DNA of 64,000 nt, from assembly GCA_047967505.1 (NCBI GenBank), contig CM106539.1; one strand, given 5' to 3'. The notes under the pieces are model-generated. The model was not told the DNA's origin, searched no databases, and worked only from the letters and a program-made list of their open reading frames with translations. Below are positions 46,435-58,894 of this stretch, one piece after another; position 1 is the stretch's first letter; each line of letters begins with the position of its first letter. Made by a program: the position numbers and the translations under genes. The DNA comes from Dipteris shenzhenensis. Lineage: Eukaryota; Polypodiophyta; Polypodiopsida; Gleicheniales.

Positions 46435-47130
46435 ATGGCATCAGATGAGCAGGAAAGAGAAATGAAAAGATAGATGCTCACATCACTATGAACCAAGTTG
46501 CAAAGTGCCGAGACTGAAATTATTAAACTCAAGGAAAGCATGGCAGAACAAATGTAGGAATAGCTCCTTGCACAAAATGCTCTAGTAGAAAGTAGAAAGG
46601 ATGCCCTACAAGCCACAGTTTCTCTCCAAGAAAAACACCTACAGCTATATGATGTGTTGAACCAAAAGGAAAAAGTCAAGTTATCCCTCTCCCAAATGCA
46701 AGCCACTTGTGATAATATCAAGAAGGAAATGGTGCACTTAAATGAAAGATTACTACTTAAACAATATTAACTCCATGCCACATTAGACACAAATAATGAG
46801 TTGCAAAACAGCCTCAAAGAAGGTAAACGTCAAATTCAAGCACTAGAATGCATGGCATCAAGAGAGATACTTGTACACATCAAAGCAGAACTGGATGTTC
46901 AAGAGTAAGAGATACTCCAACTTCACGTGCTTAATGATCAATTTCCAGAGCATCCAAAAGTAGCTCAACAATTCAATAGTCTAAAGCTTGCATACACCTC
47001 CACATTGGGTAAGTATAAAGACAAGTGCATGGACTGGGAAAATCAAAAGGCAATAATTTCCAAGTTGGAAATTCAACTACTAGGTCAAGCCGATGACGAT
47101 GGGGAGAAATTGTCTTATGCATGCAAATGA
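46435..47130 (+). pseudogene. Relic of a coiled-coil protein, unrecognised family
   Basis: One continuous frame of 232 codons from ATG (46435) to TGA (47128), with six internal stops (three TAG, one TGA, two TAA) and no frameshift. The translation is rich in Glu, Lys, Gln and Leu with heptad-like spacing (for example ETEIIKLKESMAEQM and LQEKHLQLYDVLNQKEKVKL), strongly suggesting a long coiled coil. The preserved frame shows it was once a real gene. Coiled-coil ORFs occur as accessory genes in plant gypsy elements and CACTA elements, and a gypsy-like tail lies 1.9 kb upstream, but identity is not established. Confidence 0.65.
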
Positions 47131-47718
47131 ATGAAAGCTACATGGTTAGTAAAGCAACTTACTCAAAGAAAATAGGATTGTTACTTTATCAAATTAAAAT
47201 TTAAAGGAACAACAAATTGAAATTTATTAAAATGTAATGTAAGTTCTAACAAAATGTAACGTATGTTCTAAAACAAGACATTGTAAACATAATTAATTAT
47301 AGTTGAAATTTACTTTAGTAGAAACAAATGTATGGGTTAGGCATAGATTCGTATTTCATTACAATTAAATCCTATAATGTACCACAAATCCATGTCTGTG
47401 TCAACTTCATCCAAAATGCCCTATGCTAACTAAAGCAAGTGCAACAAGTCGATTCAATGGACAAAATAGAGACCTATTTACTGCTGCTACAAGAAGAAAT
47501 AAAGAGGATGAATTTTATGAAACTGTCATGGTCGACAAACTATATGATTTCTCAGAGACAGCACAAAGATGCATGAAATTTGTAATTGCTGTAACTGCTA
47601 GAGTATGAATAATACATCATTCGGAATACTTAGTACCTGCAAATAAACAAACAAAATAATGAGCGGGTAGGGTAGACGGATGACCGACATACACATGTAG
47701 AACAAAATACGTACCTTC

Positions 47719-49265
47719 AGTGTATGCTGCCTTTGCAGTTGCATGAAAATCCTTCTGCAATGACTTCTTGGCTGTTTTGTTGATCACAGAGTGGTTCAAC
47801 AAGTGGTCATATCTCTCAGGCTTCCCAAAGGATGACACCAGGATGGGAGTTGAAGGACCTATGACGAAGGCAGCAACGTTTTGAGGTTCTACCTTCAGTG
47901 AAGTTGCGCCATCTGCATGCACAAGTACAGAAAGATGCAACATCCTTTTTTCATATTGAGCCACCACAGGCAGTTCTTTCTCTCCCACTTAGAGAGCACT
48001 TGCTTCCCTTCTTTTTCTATCATGATTGGAGAGTACATATAGAATTTTAAGTCCTGAATTTTTGTCCATACTCGACATATGGGCAAGATTTTGTCAATCT
48101 TACCAACAACTTTTAAGGATTGCAAGAATCTACATACAATAAGAGTCTTAGTATAAAAGCGAAATACTTAAGGATGGATTTTTAATTGAAAAGGAAAAAA
48201 CATGTATTGCTTACTTAAATACCAATCGTTGATGCCCTCATCATCTCCATTTGTCCTGATGTAGCTGTAGCAACAATCATTGAATCCTTTAAATCTTCAT
48301 AAAGTTCAAGTCTGTTCATTGCTTGTATTTTCCCAAAATACTCTCTCAACGTAGGATCTTGAGGAAGCACAAAGCTAGCTTGTTGACTAGCAACCAAGAC
48401 TTGAGAGAGTAACCTCTCAGATTCACAAAACAACTGATCCATCCAAGCCTCTTTCGCCCTCCACTTAATGAATTCTCTATTAGCTTTTGGCATCGCATAA
48501 CTTGTTCTCAAATTTGAATCTGACCCTAAGATTTCTGAGGGTTGCTAGTTGTGTCTCCGTGAAGACTTTTGCAATAGAGATGGTATACAACTTTTTCAAT
48601 GTGACAATGGATGATTTATCATCAAATGGGAGGCTCCACAAGATATTAAACCAATCTTCACCATTTGTTGGTTTGACAATAGATAGAATCTACATATAAG
48701 CGCCATGCAATCCAAATCTATCACAAAGGAAAGCAAACCTTCAATCCGCACGAACCAGAATGAGTGCTAGCTTCATCTTCTCCTTTATTCAAGACCATCT
48801 TTCCATAGCGCTTCTCCAACTCTGCACAAAATGAACAGTCACGAACTCATGAATAGCTATAGCTGTCAAGAAGTCACCAACACTCATGAACTCACAAAAA
48901 ACAAAATGAACAGTCAAGAAATCACGAACTAAAGAAGAAGAAGAAGTTAAAGAAGAAGATAAAAGATGTATGAGAGAGTACCCTTGCCAAAGGTGTTACT
49001 CTCTGTATCCATGGCTTCATTTAGGTGCTCGTTGTCATTCATAGCAATAGGACGGAGAATAGGAAGCAAGCTTAGAATGACTTGCATGAGAAGGATGTCT
49101 CCAGCTTTATAGATAGAAATTGCAAGTGGTCTAGCTAATACCTATAGTGTATCCAAGGATTCAATACTACAATCAAAGTAGGTTTGCCAAATTCCACAAG
49201 ACGATGAAGGAGGAGGATATGTGTCAGGAGCGACAACCACCATGAATGCCAAAAATGGTGATGCA
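47719..49265 (-). pseudogene. Relic of a multi-exon gene, unrecognised
   Basis: On the minus strand a chain of open segments is joined by plausible GT-AG introns: about 49265-48982 (CGIWQTYFDCSIESLDTL, stop, VLARPLAISIYKAGDILL), 48821-48739 in phase (ELEKRYGKMVLNKGEDEAS), about 48690-48215 (KPTNGEDWFNILWSLPFDD; KWRAKEAWMDQLFCESERLL; PTLREYFGKIQAMNRLELYEDL), about 48130-47910 (VVGKIDKILPICRVWTKI; LPVVAQYEKRMLHLSVLVHA) and about 47863-47719 (GPSTPILVSSFGKPERYDHL). Damage: one TAG in the first segment and frameshifts near 48530, 48130 and 47990. The coding character (introns, acidic and amphipathic stretches) is that of a host gene, not a transposon. I do not recognise the family. Confidence 0.6.
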
Positions 49266-49724
49266 ATATTAAACCTAATTTGATGGACTAATGACGATTT
49301 AACACATCTCCCTTCAAACCTTCCCTATACCCTTCTAGAGGCAGACCAAAAGCCAACAAACTACTAGCTAAATAGTTGATTAAAGGTGAGCTTGGTGTGT
49401 GTGCTACTGGAACGGGTCATGAAATACAAGTTGCAGCTAGCCCTTAGAGGCGGCTAGCGAGTACAATGGCCATAGCCCATGAAAAACAACGATGACCATC
49501 AGGTCATCATTGGCATGTGGACTTATACTGCTGGTTTCATTTTATTTATCACTGGTTTGTTGGATACTATTATTGATATATTTACCCAATTCAATGGTGG
49601 ATTTTTCACTATTTTCATGCATTTTGGGAGCAAAATTGGCGTTCATGAATAATGGGTTAACACAAATATAAAAATGCTAATAGCATCCCTAAACATCTAC
49701 GATGACATGTAGACAAGTGTTTCA

Positions 49725-49850
49725 GAACATAGATCATAGACAACATCTTCACTTTTGGGAGGTAGCGGATTGGGCTTAGGAGGAGTCTCAACCTATCCTA
49801 ATCCTTCTCTTGGATTTAAAAAAGGCTTATGATAGTCTCGACCCCCAAAC
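49725..49850 (+). pseudogene. LINE reverse transcriptase fragment 1
   Basis: Encodes DNIFTF, then after a one-base deletion WEVADWA, and LILLLDLKKAYDSLDP. This is the block before RT domain A of plant L1-type LINEs (SILDNIF...WE......LLLDFEKAYD). Confidence 0.6.
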
Positions 49851-50119
49851 CCTCTTAGTGGTCTCCCCAACCATGTCCCCAACCATGAGTAGATAGGTAG
49901 AGACCCCTTTTGCTAATGAGGAGCTCATGGAGGCCCTCCCTCCACATAAGTGTCAAAGAGGATAGTTCAACACCACATCATCCTTCTTTAGATGCTTCTA
50001 GGAGTACATTCACATTGGCCCTATGTCTAGCCTTTAAAGAAGTTTTTGACTTTGGCTTGCTTCCTAGTCATTGAGTCGAGGGTGGATTTATTAGCTCCCA
50101 AAGGGGGCATGGTTCAAAA

Positions 50120-50345
50120 ATTCGACAGTCAAGATTGACCAGCTCATTGGATACCACTTACAAGATCTTAGCCCAAATCTTGAGCTCGTAATTGTAGCCC
50201 CATCTTGCTAATGTTATCCATGGGCCCCTCCTTGCTAATGTCATCCACTACACATAGATAGGTTTTGTTATAGAATGCAGTATCTTGGACAAGATCTTCA
50301 CCTTTTGGGAGGCAGTGGGTTAGGCCTAGGATACCTACCTTGACA
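50120..50345 (+). pseudogene. LINE reverse transcriptase fragment 2
   Basis: Encodes TTYKILAQILSS, PHLANVIH, a stop, IGFVIECSILDKIFTFWEAVG. This matches the LINE RT stretch YKIxAKxLANRLRPxLxxxIxxxQTGFVxGRSILDNIF. The stop before IGFV is TAG where the family has Gln. It overlaps in content with fragment 1 (DNIFTFWE), so two separate or rearranged LINE copies are present. Confidence 0.65.
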
Positions 50346-50899
50346 CAGTAGCCTAGAGTCTCTTTTCTTCTTAATGTGGCAACAAAGACAAACAAGAATG
50401 TGCCATCCTAAGGACCTTAGTTTTGCCACTTATGCAATGCAACCAACATGTCATCTAAGCATAGACTACTTTTGTATGTTTACACACCCCTACCATGTCA
50501 CAGTATGCCATCTATGCACACCTCTTCACAAGCACACATGTTACATGTGCATAGAAAAAGTCACATCATCATTTTATGCACATTGCATTATGCTTTAAAA
50601 TTGGGTATTGCCAAAAGTATCGAAGAGGCTTTCTAAATTCCAACTATGGCACAAGATCTTATTGGAAAAAGATATGGGAATTGTTTTCAATAAATATGAA
50701 TACAGTCCTAGGGAACTTGATAATCCCAGTTCTATAATTGCTAAAAGTGCCAAGGTTGGTAGAATATTCAAGATTTTATTAGTAGTTCTAATTCAAAGTG
50801 CAAAATACCAAACATGATACAAGTTGTACCACACTTTTAAAAAAATAGCAATGTATGTGAATCATAATGAATGGGAAAGTAGCATGAGAAAGCAACAAA

Positions 50900-52090
50900 G
50901 GACACCATTTCCAACATTGTGATCTAGGAGATCAAATGTTATGTAGACCATTCACCCTGACATAAGGGGTTATGCTCCTACCATGTCATTGAATAGAGCA
51001 TATAGCTCATCACTTTCATTGATGATTATTCCAAGAAGACCTAGATGTATCTCTTGAAACAAAATCCAAATGCTCTCAATGCATTTTAGGATTTCAAAGC
51101 AATCATAGAAAAATAGAGCACTTTGGATAAAGAGATAATTCACATGTATATAGACTCAACCAAAATGGAGAAGCAAAATGGAAAAACAAAGTCATTGCAA
51201 AATAAGTATAGTGTATGCTTAATGCAAAAACAATTCCAAGGCTATATTAGAGACGTAAACATGTGAAACAAATGTATACTTGATGAATAGAAGTCCATAT
51301 GCTATCTTATGGAGCATGACACTAGAAGAGGCATTCATATGCATCAATCACTCGGTTGATCATATGAGAATATTTGGCTCTCTAGCTTTTGCACATATTC
51401 TCAATGAAAGTCCAAAATAAACTTGATGCTAAACTCATAGAATGTATTTCCACAATATATAGAGAATAAGCAAAGCATACAATTTCATTTAAAGAAGATT
51501 GAAGCTCTCTAGAAATGTCCTCATTCATGAAACTTCATTATACTTTAAGCCTAAAAGAGCTTCAGTACCTACTCAATATCTAACTCCATTATTTTAGAGA
51601 ATCACTTTGTCATCACAATTACATAGTGCTCAATTTCAAAAAATTGTCAACGTTACAACCACCACAATCATCACTGACATATGAAAGAGTTCCACTGCAA
51701 TACCAAAAGATCCTTCCTTGATAGGAATAAGCCACAAAAATGGGCTTTTTCCTTTCATGAGGGAAGATGGAAATCGATGAACCTACATCTTTCAAAGAAA
51801 CAGTTCAAGTATATGAATGTATAGATGAAGGATATAATTCTCTTATTAAGAATTAGACTTGTTCTTTATTAGATCTTCTTCTAGAGAAGAATCCCAATGG
51901 ATGCATGTGGATTTGTGGAGTAAGATTCAATCAAGATTGTGCCATTGACAAGTAGAAATCCAAACTTGTTCCCAAAGGTTATGTATAAGAATATTGCACA
52001 GACTATGCAAAAACTATTCAACTACTTGCATTAATGACAACTTTCCAAATAGCTAATGCTCTAGCAGCATAATTGTATTGGCCAATACAT
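50900..52090 (+). pseudogene. Heavily decayed copia pol (integrase to RT)
   Basis: Broken frames give integrase pieces (HPDIRGYAPT near 50950; an YSRKxxVYFLK-like region near 51030), the integrase C-terminus (HMRIFGSLAFAHI near 51370 and KLDAKLIECIF near 51430) and the RT start (NSLIKN-TCSLL; NPNGCMWICGVRFNQD; SKLVPKGYV; TDYAKTIQLLALMTTFQIANALAA, about 51830-52070). Stops and frameshifts are dense, much more so than in the B, C and D copies, so this is the oldest copia remnant here and of a different lineage. Confidence 0.7.
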
Positions 52091-52837
52091 TAGATGCTTT
52101 CTTCCACTCTTCCTCAATTTAGCTACTTCTAACATCAACTTATTATTCTCTAGAAATAGCTACTTCATAAGAGTGGGAAGAGATGGTTAGATTGTAGACT
52201 TTATACATACTCGTTTTGCTACAATGTCTTTACTATGTGCGTATTTTTTGATTTTTTTAAAAAATCATATTGCCATAGTGTAATTTTTTTATTTTTAAAG
52301 TTTCAAAATACCTTTAGTAAAGCACCCTTTTCTTATCTAGTGCAATTCTAGAGGGGTGTTGAGAACAATATAAATTGCAACACCTAATGAGGAGAGTTTA
52401 CGGGACAAAACTTAAACCTAACTCTAGCCACAATGGGTGATCTTGTCTTTATTCATTTTCAATATATAGTGTATAATTAATCATCTTGTTCTCTCTCTCT
52501 CTCTCATCCCCATCTTCATTAAGAGGATTGAGCAAAAGTTCTAGAGAAAGATTTAATTGAGAGAAGGTCTTGAGACAAGGACATAAAAAAGAGAGCTTAG
52601 AGCACTAGAGCTCATGGCTACTCAGTGGTGAGCTAAAGGAACTTGGTTTGAGTTTCATAAGGATTTAAACCCCTTGCATGTAACTTTGATGTAGTGAAGT
52701 TGTGAAGCATGGCTGCAATTTTTCATGCCCTCACTAGATGTGCTTTGTATTTGCATGCCATCCAAAATCTTACTCTTGAGTTTTCAATGCATCTCTCCCA
52801 AAACCTAGATGTAATGCACTTCAAAGCACATACGTCT
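52091..52837. other. No gene recognised
   Basis: AT-rich sequence with a (CT)n microsatellite near 52490-52504. A short run resembling 5' leader sequence precedes LTR-like repeat E copy 2. Confidence 0.5.
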
Positions 52838-53066
52838 TGTTGGGATAAGTATGGTCAAGGGCTTGCTCTATGGTGCATGTGTGCATCTAGGGGAGTCACA
52901 TGTTTGTGTGTGTGTGTGTGTGTGTGTTGTAGAGGCACATCTAGCGCTATGATGTGTCTAGTGTGTGACATAAGTGATGATGTAAGCCAAAGGCCCACAC
53001 ATGGGAGGTTCCTTTGGCTAGTCCCACTGATGTAGGGGCTGATTGCCACTGATTTAGGGGAGGTGC
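52838..53066 (+). repeat. LTR-like repeat E, copy 2 (truncated)
   Basis: Begins TGTTGGGATAAG and matches copy 1 (23413 down to about 23187, minus strand) along its length, with a longer (GT)n run at about 52907-52927. No polypurine tract precedes it. It is interrupted at 53066 by another LTR (F). Confidence 0.75.
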
Positions 53067-53405
53067 TGTTATGGATAAATTTGTCGAAGGAAAAAGACAT
53101 TAATATGTGTGTGTGTTTGTATGTGTGGCAATAGTATAATAAAATATGGTGTGCATAGGGCCCAGGGTTGAGGTGGCAGGGCATGACCATGTGCCACCCT
53201 TCCACATAAGAGGACCCATAAGGTGTGTTGTACATAATGCATGGTAGTAATATTATAAAATGTAAGGTGGCATGGCTCCTCCATGTGCCACCCCTCCACC
53301 TAGGTTGCATTTAGTGAGATATGGCCCAAAGTCTATGGGAGAAGTAATATAAAATAGGTGGAGATGGATATTATATTGGGTTATTCCCTCCATATAGGAT
53401 AGGCC

Positions 53406-53706
53406 TGTAAAGAATGAGGGAGAGAGATAGGAGACTCAAGTTCAGCTTTCTTCACAACACACAAAAGAGAGAGGACACAAGGTTGGAGGGTGAAGCCTTT
53501 CTTCACTTTTGCACACAACAACAACAATACAATAGAAGAGGGAAATACCCTATATGTCGAAACCTAGAATACGTGGTTCATATGTGAACCCAAACCAAAA
53601 ACATACGTGGTAGTCTAACTACACCACGAGTACAACTAACATAGGCGGTGACATAAATGATAGTCATCCAGGAGATGTATCGGGGGTAGAGCTTGATATC
53701 TCAACA
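53406..53706 (-). repeat. Element D 3' LTR (301 bp)
   Basis: Partner of 58597-58894. On the minus strand it begins TGTTGAGATATCAAGC and ends CATTCTTTACA. Confidence 0.96.
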
Positions 53707-56700
53707 CTCCCCCTCAAGCTCAAATCCATCTCACGTACACCAAGCAAGCTCCTAAATCTGCGAAGCTTCTCGGTACCCAATGCCTTCGTAAAAATATCAG
53801 CCACCTGCTCCTCAGTGCTGACATAGACAAGATCAATCTCACCAGCTAGAACCTTCTCTCTCACAAAGTGATAATGCACCTCAATGTGCTTCGTTCTAGC
53901 ATGATAAACTGGGTTATTAGCAAGCATGATGCTGCTAATGTTGTCACAATGAATGACAACTGCTGCATGAACTGACTGTCCCATATCTGCAAGTAGCTTC
54001 CGTAACCAAGCTACCTCACATGCAGCCATTGCTGCACCCCTGTACTCAGCCTCTGTGCTCGACAAGGCAACTGTTGGCTGCTTCTTGCTGCTCCAACTGA
54101 TGGCACCACTCCCAAGGGAAAACATAAAACCACTAGTAGATCTCCTGTCTGAGACACTACTAGCCCAGTCAGCATCTGTGTATCCATGTACCTGTAATGC
54201 ACACCCAGCTTCATAAAACAGTCCATAATGCAATGTGGACTTCACATACCGCAGTATGCGCCTAGCCGCATCCAAATGTGGCTTCCTCGGTGCCTGCATA
54301 AACTGACTCACCAGCCCCACAGCATAGCTCAAATCTGGTCTGGTTATAGTCATGTAAATCAAGCTACCTACTATGCGCCTGTACATAGTAATATCTTCAA
54401 GAAGCTCACCTGACTCTGCATTGAGCTTCACATTCTGCTCCAATGGAACAGAGATAGGCTTACAGCCTGTCATCCCATATTTGGACAGCATGTCCAAACC
54501 GTATTGCCTTTGCAACAGCCATATCCCACTCGGGGATCTAATAACCTCAATGCCCAAGAAGTAACGCAGCTCTCCCAAATCCTTCATCTCAAATTTCTGC
54601 TTCAACAGCAGCTTCACTTCATTAATGTCTGCATCACTATCACCTGTAATAATCAAGTCATCAACATAGATGACTATAAGCACAATCCCTCTGTTTGTCC
54701 TTTTCACATAAAGTGAAAAATCTGAATTGGAAATTTGAAATCCAATAGTGACAAGATATTGCCCTATCTTGTCTGACCATGCCCTTGGCGCCTGTTTTAA
54801 GCCATACAAGGCTTTGCGCAACCTGCATACGAAATCGGGGTGTGCATTATCCTCATAACCTTCTGGCTACATCATATAAACCTCTTCCTGCAAGTCACCA
54901 TGCAAGAAGGCATTTTTCACATCCATCTGATGCAAAGACCATCCCTTTGCAGCAGCCATAGCAATTATTGCTCTCACGGTTGCCATCCTTGCAACTGGGC
55001 TGAAAGTTTCCTCATAGTCAATTCCATATGTCTGCGCAAAACCTTTGGCAACCAATCTTGCCTTGTACCTGCTAACAGACCCATCAGCATTGTGCTTTAC
55101 TTTGTAAACCCACTTGCACCCAATAGCCTTCTTATCATGAGGCAAAGGCATCAAATCCCAAGTGTGGTTTGCATTCAAGGCAGCCATCTCTTCATCCATA
55201 GCTGCTTCCCAATTTTTATGCCCTGCTGCATCCTCAAAACATGTGGGCTCTGGCTCCTCTAGAACCTTGACCATATAAGCATAGTGATGTGCTGTATACC
55301 CATCATATCTCAGCCTATCAACTGGATACTTAATACGAGTGGACCTCCGTACAACTGGATCAGTTGCAGGAGTCTTTAAATCATGCCTGCTTTTCCTTGC
55401 ACCAGGTGTAACAACAGAAGGAATCCCAAGTTCCTCATCAAGGCTCATTTCAGAGCCACTTGACTCTCCATCAACATGAGAGCTACCAGCAGACACATCA
55501 AACACTGGAGCATGGTCCACTTTTTGTTTTCCCTTATGTGATACCTGCACAACACTATCAGGACTGCCATGTGACGATTCACTAGATCTCAATCTCCCTG
55601 TCCATGCATTAGATCCACTAGTAGAGGACTCTCTGGGTCCACTCAAGGCTTGAGATTGCTGCTCTGCATTTATTACAGCATTCCCATTTCCTGCATCTGC
55701 ATCTCCTACCATAACAGTTGGTGCATACCAGCTGCTCATTTCATCAAAAACAACATCTCTGCTCACTTGCATTTTGCGGGTGGAAGGGTTATAATAGCGA
55801 TACCCTTTCTGGTGCAGAGCATATCCAATAAAGATGCATTTTTCTGCCTTTGGATCCAGCTTTGTTCTCTTCTCATCAGGAACATGAACATAAGCTATGC
55901 AACCAAATACCTTCAAGTGAGAAATATCTAGTTTTTGGCCTGTATACATTTCTTCAGGCGTCATACCATGGACAGCTGCAGTGGGGGTTCTGTTCATAAT
56001 ATAAACAGCAGTTGCTACTGCTTCAGCCCAAAAATAATCAGGCATGTTTTTCTCATTTAGGATCGCCCGTCCTACTTCTGCAATATGCCTGTTCTTCCTT
56101 TCTGCAACCCCATTCTGCTGAGGGGTAGACCTGCATGAGTACTTCCTTTGAATTCCCTGTTCTTTCAGATATTCACAAAATTCTTCTAAAAAGTACTCTC
56201 CCCCTCCATCAGATCTTAGCACTTTAATATGCACACCTTTCTCTTTTTCAACCATGGCCATAAAAGCCTTGAAATGGCTGAACACTTCACTTTTGTGCTT
56301 CATAAAATAAATCCACACCTTCCTAGTGTAGTCTTCAATAAACATCACATAATAATGGCATCCACCAATAGAAGTAGCTTTGGTTGTCCAAACATCTGAA
56401 TGGATCACTTCCAAAGGTCTTCTGCTCACCTTAGCATTTTTGGGAAATGCATGTCTAGCCTGCTTACCCATTTGGCATGCTTCACATAACTTTTGCATTC
56501 CCTCAACTCTGAATTTAGGCAAACCTGCAACAATGTTTTTCGTTTGCATAGATTTCAGCCTTTGTATATTCACATGCCCAATGCGCTTGTGCCATATCTC
56601 AATATCTGCAATGACACCTCTCCCATGCGCAAACATAGCAGCTTTTACCTCAGGCATATCAACATCCAAGGTGAACATTCTGCCATTTTTATTGCCTTTC

Positions 56701-58046
56701 GCAACCAAGCGGCACTTATTTTTCAAGTCCTCAACAAAACATCCATCAGGATTAAATCTAACCTGCAGACCTTGCTCAACCATCTGGCCAACTGAAACCA
56801 GGTTCTTAGTGATTTTTGGAACATGAAGTACATCTACCAAGTACTTTGTTTTGCCATCCTGCATAGCCAATGGCACTTTACCAACCTACGTAATTGGGTG
56901 CGCAGTATCATCACCTGTTTCAACATAACCTGGCTTATCCAAATTTCTAACATCATGAAACCACTCACCATGACTGGTCATGTGGTTAGAGGCACCTGAA
57001 TCAACATACCAAACATCATTGCAAGCTGCAGCATCTCCTGACATGGAGTTAACCATATGCTGCATCACAAAAAGGTGCTCATTTCTGTCGTCACCATGCC
57101 CACTTGATGATGCATAGTTGCTTTGCTGCAACTTCCCACTTTTGATGTCATTCTGCTTTTTATAGCATGTATTCTCCTTGTGTCCAGGCTTTCCACAATA
57201 ATAGCATTCTGTGCTGCTATTTACTTGCTGGTTCCTTTGCCATGAACCACGGCCTCTTTGGCTCCCCCTGCCTCTAGAACTACCACGTCCTCCTCCATAG
57301 GACTGGTTTTCCTGTTGTTGCTGCTGGTTCTGATTTCCTGCACGGCCACCAAAACGGCCTCTTCCTCTACCCCTTCCTCTACCTGTATTCAAGTAGAAAG
57401 CAGTCTCTTGAGAAGTTGAGGTGGCTGAACCACCATTCCTTTGCTCTTCACTCAACAAGAGAGCAATAAGTTCCTGAAAATCAGGAAATGTTTCACGGAC
57501 TCCAATGGATGTCCGAAACTGTGCATAATCCTTCCCAAGACCATTCAAGGTCACGGACACTAAGTCCTCATCATCAACAGGTGCTCCAATGGAGGCAAGA
57601 GAATCTGCAAGGCCTTTCACCTTCAAGGAATACTCATTTATATTCAGATTTTTCCTTTGCACATTGTACAACTCCTGCTTTAGCTGCATCTTTCGTGCTT
57701 TGGTATTTGTGCTATACAGCTTCACCAATGTATCCCATGCCTCCTTAGGCGTCTCTACATCCTGTATATGCACAATCATAGAATCTGAAATGCTAACAGA
57801 TAGCCAATACAAGCATTTTCTGGCTTTTTCATGCCATTCTTTAAAGGCCTTCAATTCAGCAGGAGTGGGAGCAGTACCCAAAACTGGTTCTGCAGTTTCA
57901 CCACTGATGTAATCCCAAACTCCCTTTCCCATAAGGAAGTTTGTCATCCTGAACTTCCATGCTTGGAAGTTGTTCTTGTCAAGCTTCTCACTGACAATGG
58001 TAGACGGATTCTCAGACATTTTACAAATCACGAATTGCAACAGCAA
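53664..58046 (-). pseudogene. Element D gag-pol polyprotein frame with two TAG stops
   Basis: A single frame from 58046 to 53664 holds the full copia order. Gag has LDKNNFQAWKFRM, an RG-rich stretch and the zinc knuckle CYYCGKPGHKENTC. Protease has YVDSGASNH. Integrase has HKRIGHVN...CEACQMGKQ and the catalytic acidic residues in [17 protein letters not shown] and [12 protein letters not shown] has [13 protein letters not shown] and IYVDDLIITGD. RNase H has TDADWASSVSDRRS and ALSSTEAEY. The frame is broken only by TAG at 56886-56888 (after protease) and 54867-54869 (in RT, after EEVYMM). Sister copies read CAG at both places. The frame overlaps the 3' LTR slightly. Confidence 0.93.
53707..53717 (-). 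other. Polypurine tract of element D
   Basis: The minus strand reads TTGAGGGGGAG immediately before the 3' LTR. Confidence 0.9.
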
Positions 58047-58584
58047 CCTGTAAACACAGCAAATGCCTCACAAGGGCAAATAGCAAAGCTTCTACAAAAA
58101 GCCTCACAGGGGCAGATCTGCAATACTGACGAAAGTGGTATTTCACCACACAGTCACTTCCTAGTGGCGATTTTGCATCAACAGGCAACAGGCATGAATC
58201 TGCAACTCCCAATATCTCTGCACACAGGTATACGATGCAATTTCGGTGGCACCTTTCCACCGACCAGCCGCACAGTGGTCGCACAGCGAAAAACAGGGCC
58301 TTTTTCTGAGTGCCTGCGAAGAAGTTCCGCCTTCAAAACGGGCCCCGAAACGACCTCAAATCAAAAAAATAAAGTCACCAAGGGCTTTGCCCTTACCCGC
58401 AGCATATACTGCGCTCTCGCCACACCGCGAAGGGCCTCTCAATCTGAAACAGTGCACTCCTGCACTTCTGGCTGTGCTACCTGCAGAGATTTGCTCCCAA
58501 ACTCGAAATAGGAAAGCAACACTGGTCCTCTTACCAAGACACCACAAACTTGGCTTGCTTTCTTGAGCTCTTACCACGAACAAG

Positions 58585-58596
58585 GCTCTGATACCA
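58585..58596 (-). other. Primer-binding site of element D
   Basis: The minus strand reads TGGTATCAGAGC directly after the 5' LTR. Confidence 0.93.
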
Positions 58597-58894
58597 TGTA
58601 AAGAATGAGGGAGAGAGATAGGAGACTCAAGTTCAGCTTTCTTCACAACACACAAAAGAGAGAGGACACAAGGTTGGAGGGTGAAGCCTTTCTTCACTTT
58701 TGCACACAACAACAATACAATAGAAGAGGGAAATACCCTATATGTCAAAACCTAGAATACGTGGTTCATATGTGAACCCAAACCAAAAACATACGTGGTA
58801 GTGTAACTACACCACGAGTACAACTAACATAGGCAGTGACATAAATGATAGTCATCTAGGAGATGTATCGGGGGTAGAGCTTGATATCTCAACA
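58597..58894 (-). repeat. Element D 5' LTR (298 bp)
   Basis: Differs from the 3' LTR by an ACA unit and four substitutions. Three of those four are C/T or G/A changes at CG or CCAGG positions. Confidence 0.96.

Larger units (their letters stand above)
53406..58894 (-). mobile_element. Full-length Ty1/copia element D (5489 bp)
   Basis: Flanked by a perfect 5-bp target-site duplication, AGGCC (53401-53405 and 58895-58899). LTRs of 301 and 298 bp bound a PBS, a 1460-codon gag-pol frame and a polypurine tract. I count four substitutions and one 3-bp indel between the LTRs, so it is the youngest insertion in the window. The only visible defects are two TAG codons in gag-pol. It belongs to the same broad lineage as B1, B2 and C, whose LTRs also begin TGTTGAGATATC. 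Confidence 0.97.

Noticed and set aside
52855-53310. A 151-codon minus-strand frame with His/Thr repeats.
   Set aside because: It is antisense to LTR-like repeats and contains the translated (GT)n microsatellite.
53664-58046. The two TAG codons of element D as programmed readthrough (recoding).
   Set aside because: They fall after protease and inside RT, not at a gag-pol border, and sister copies have CAG there. Damage is the simpler explanation, though not proven.
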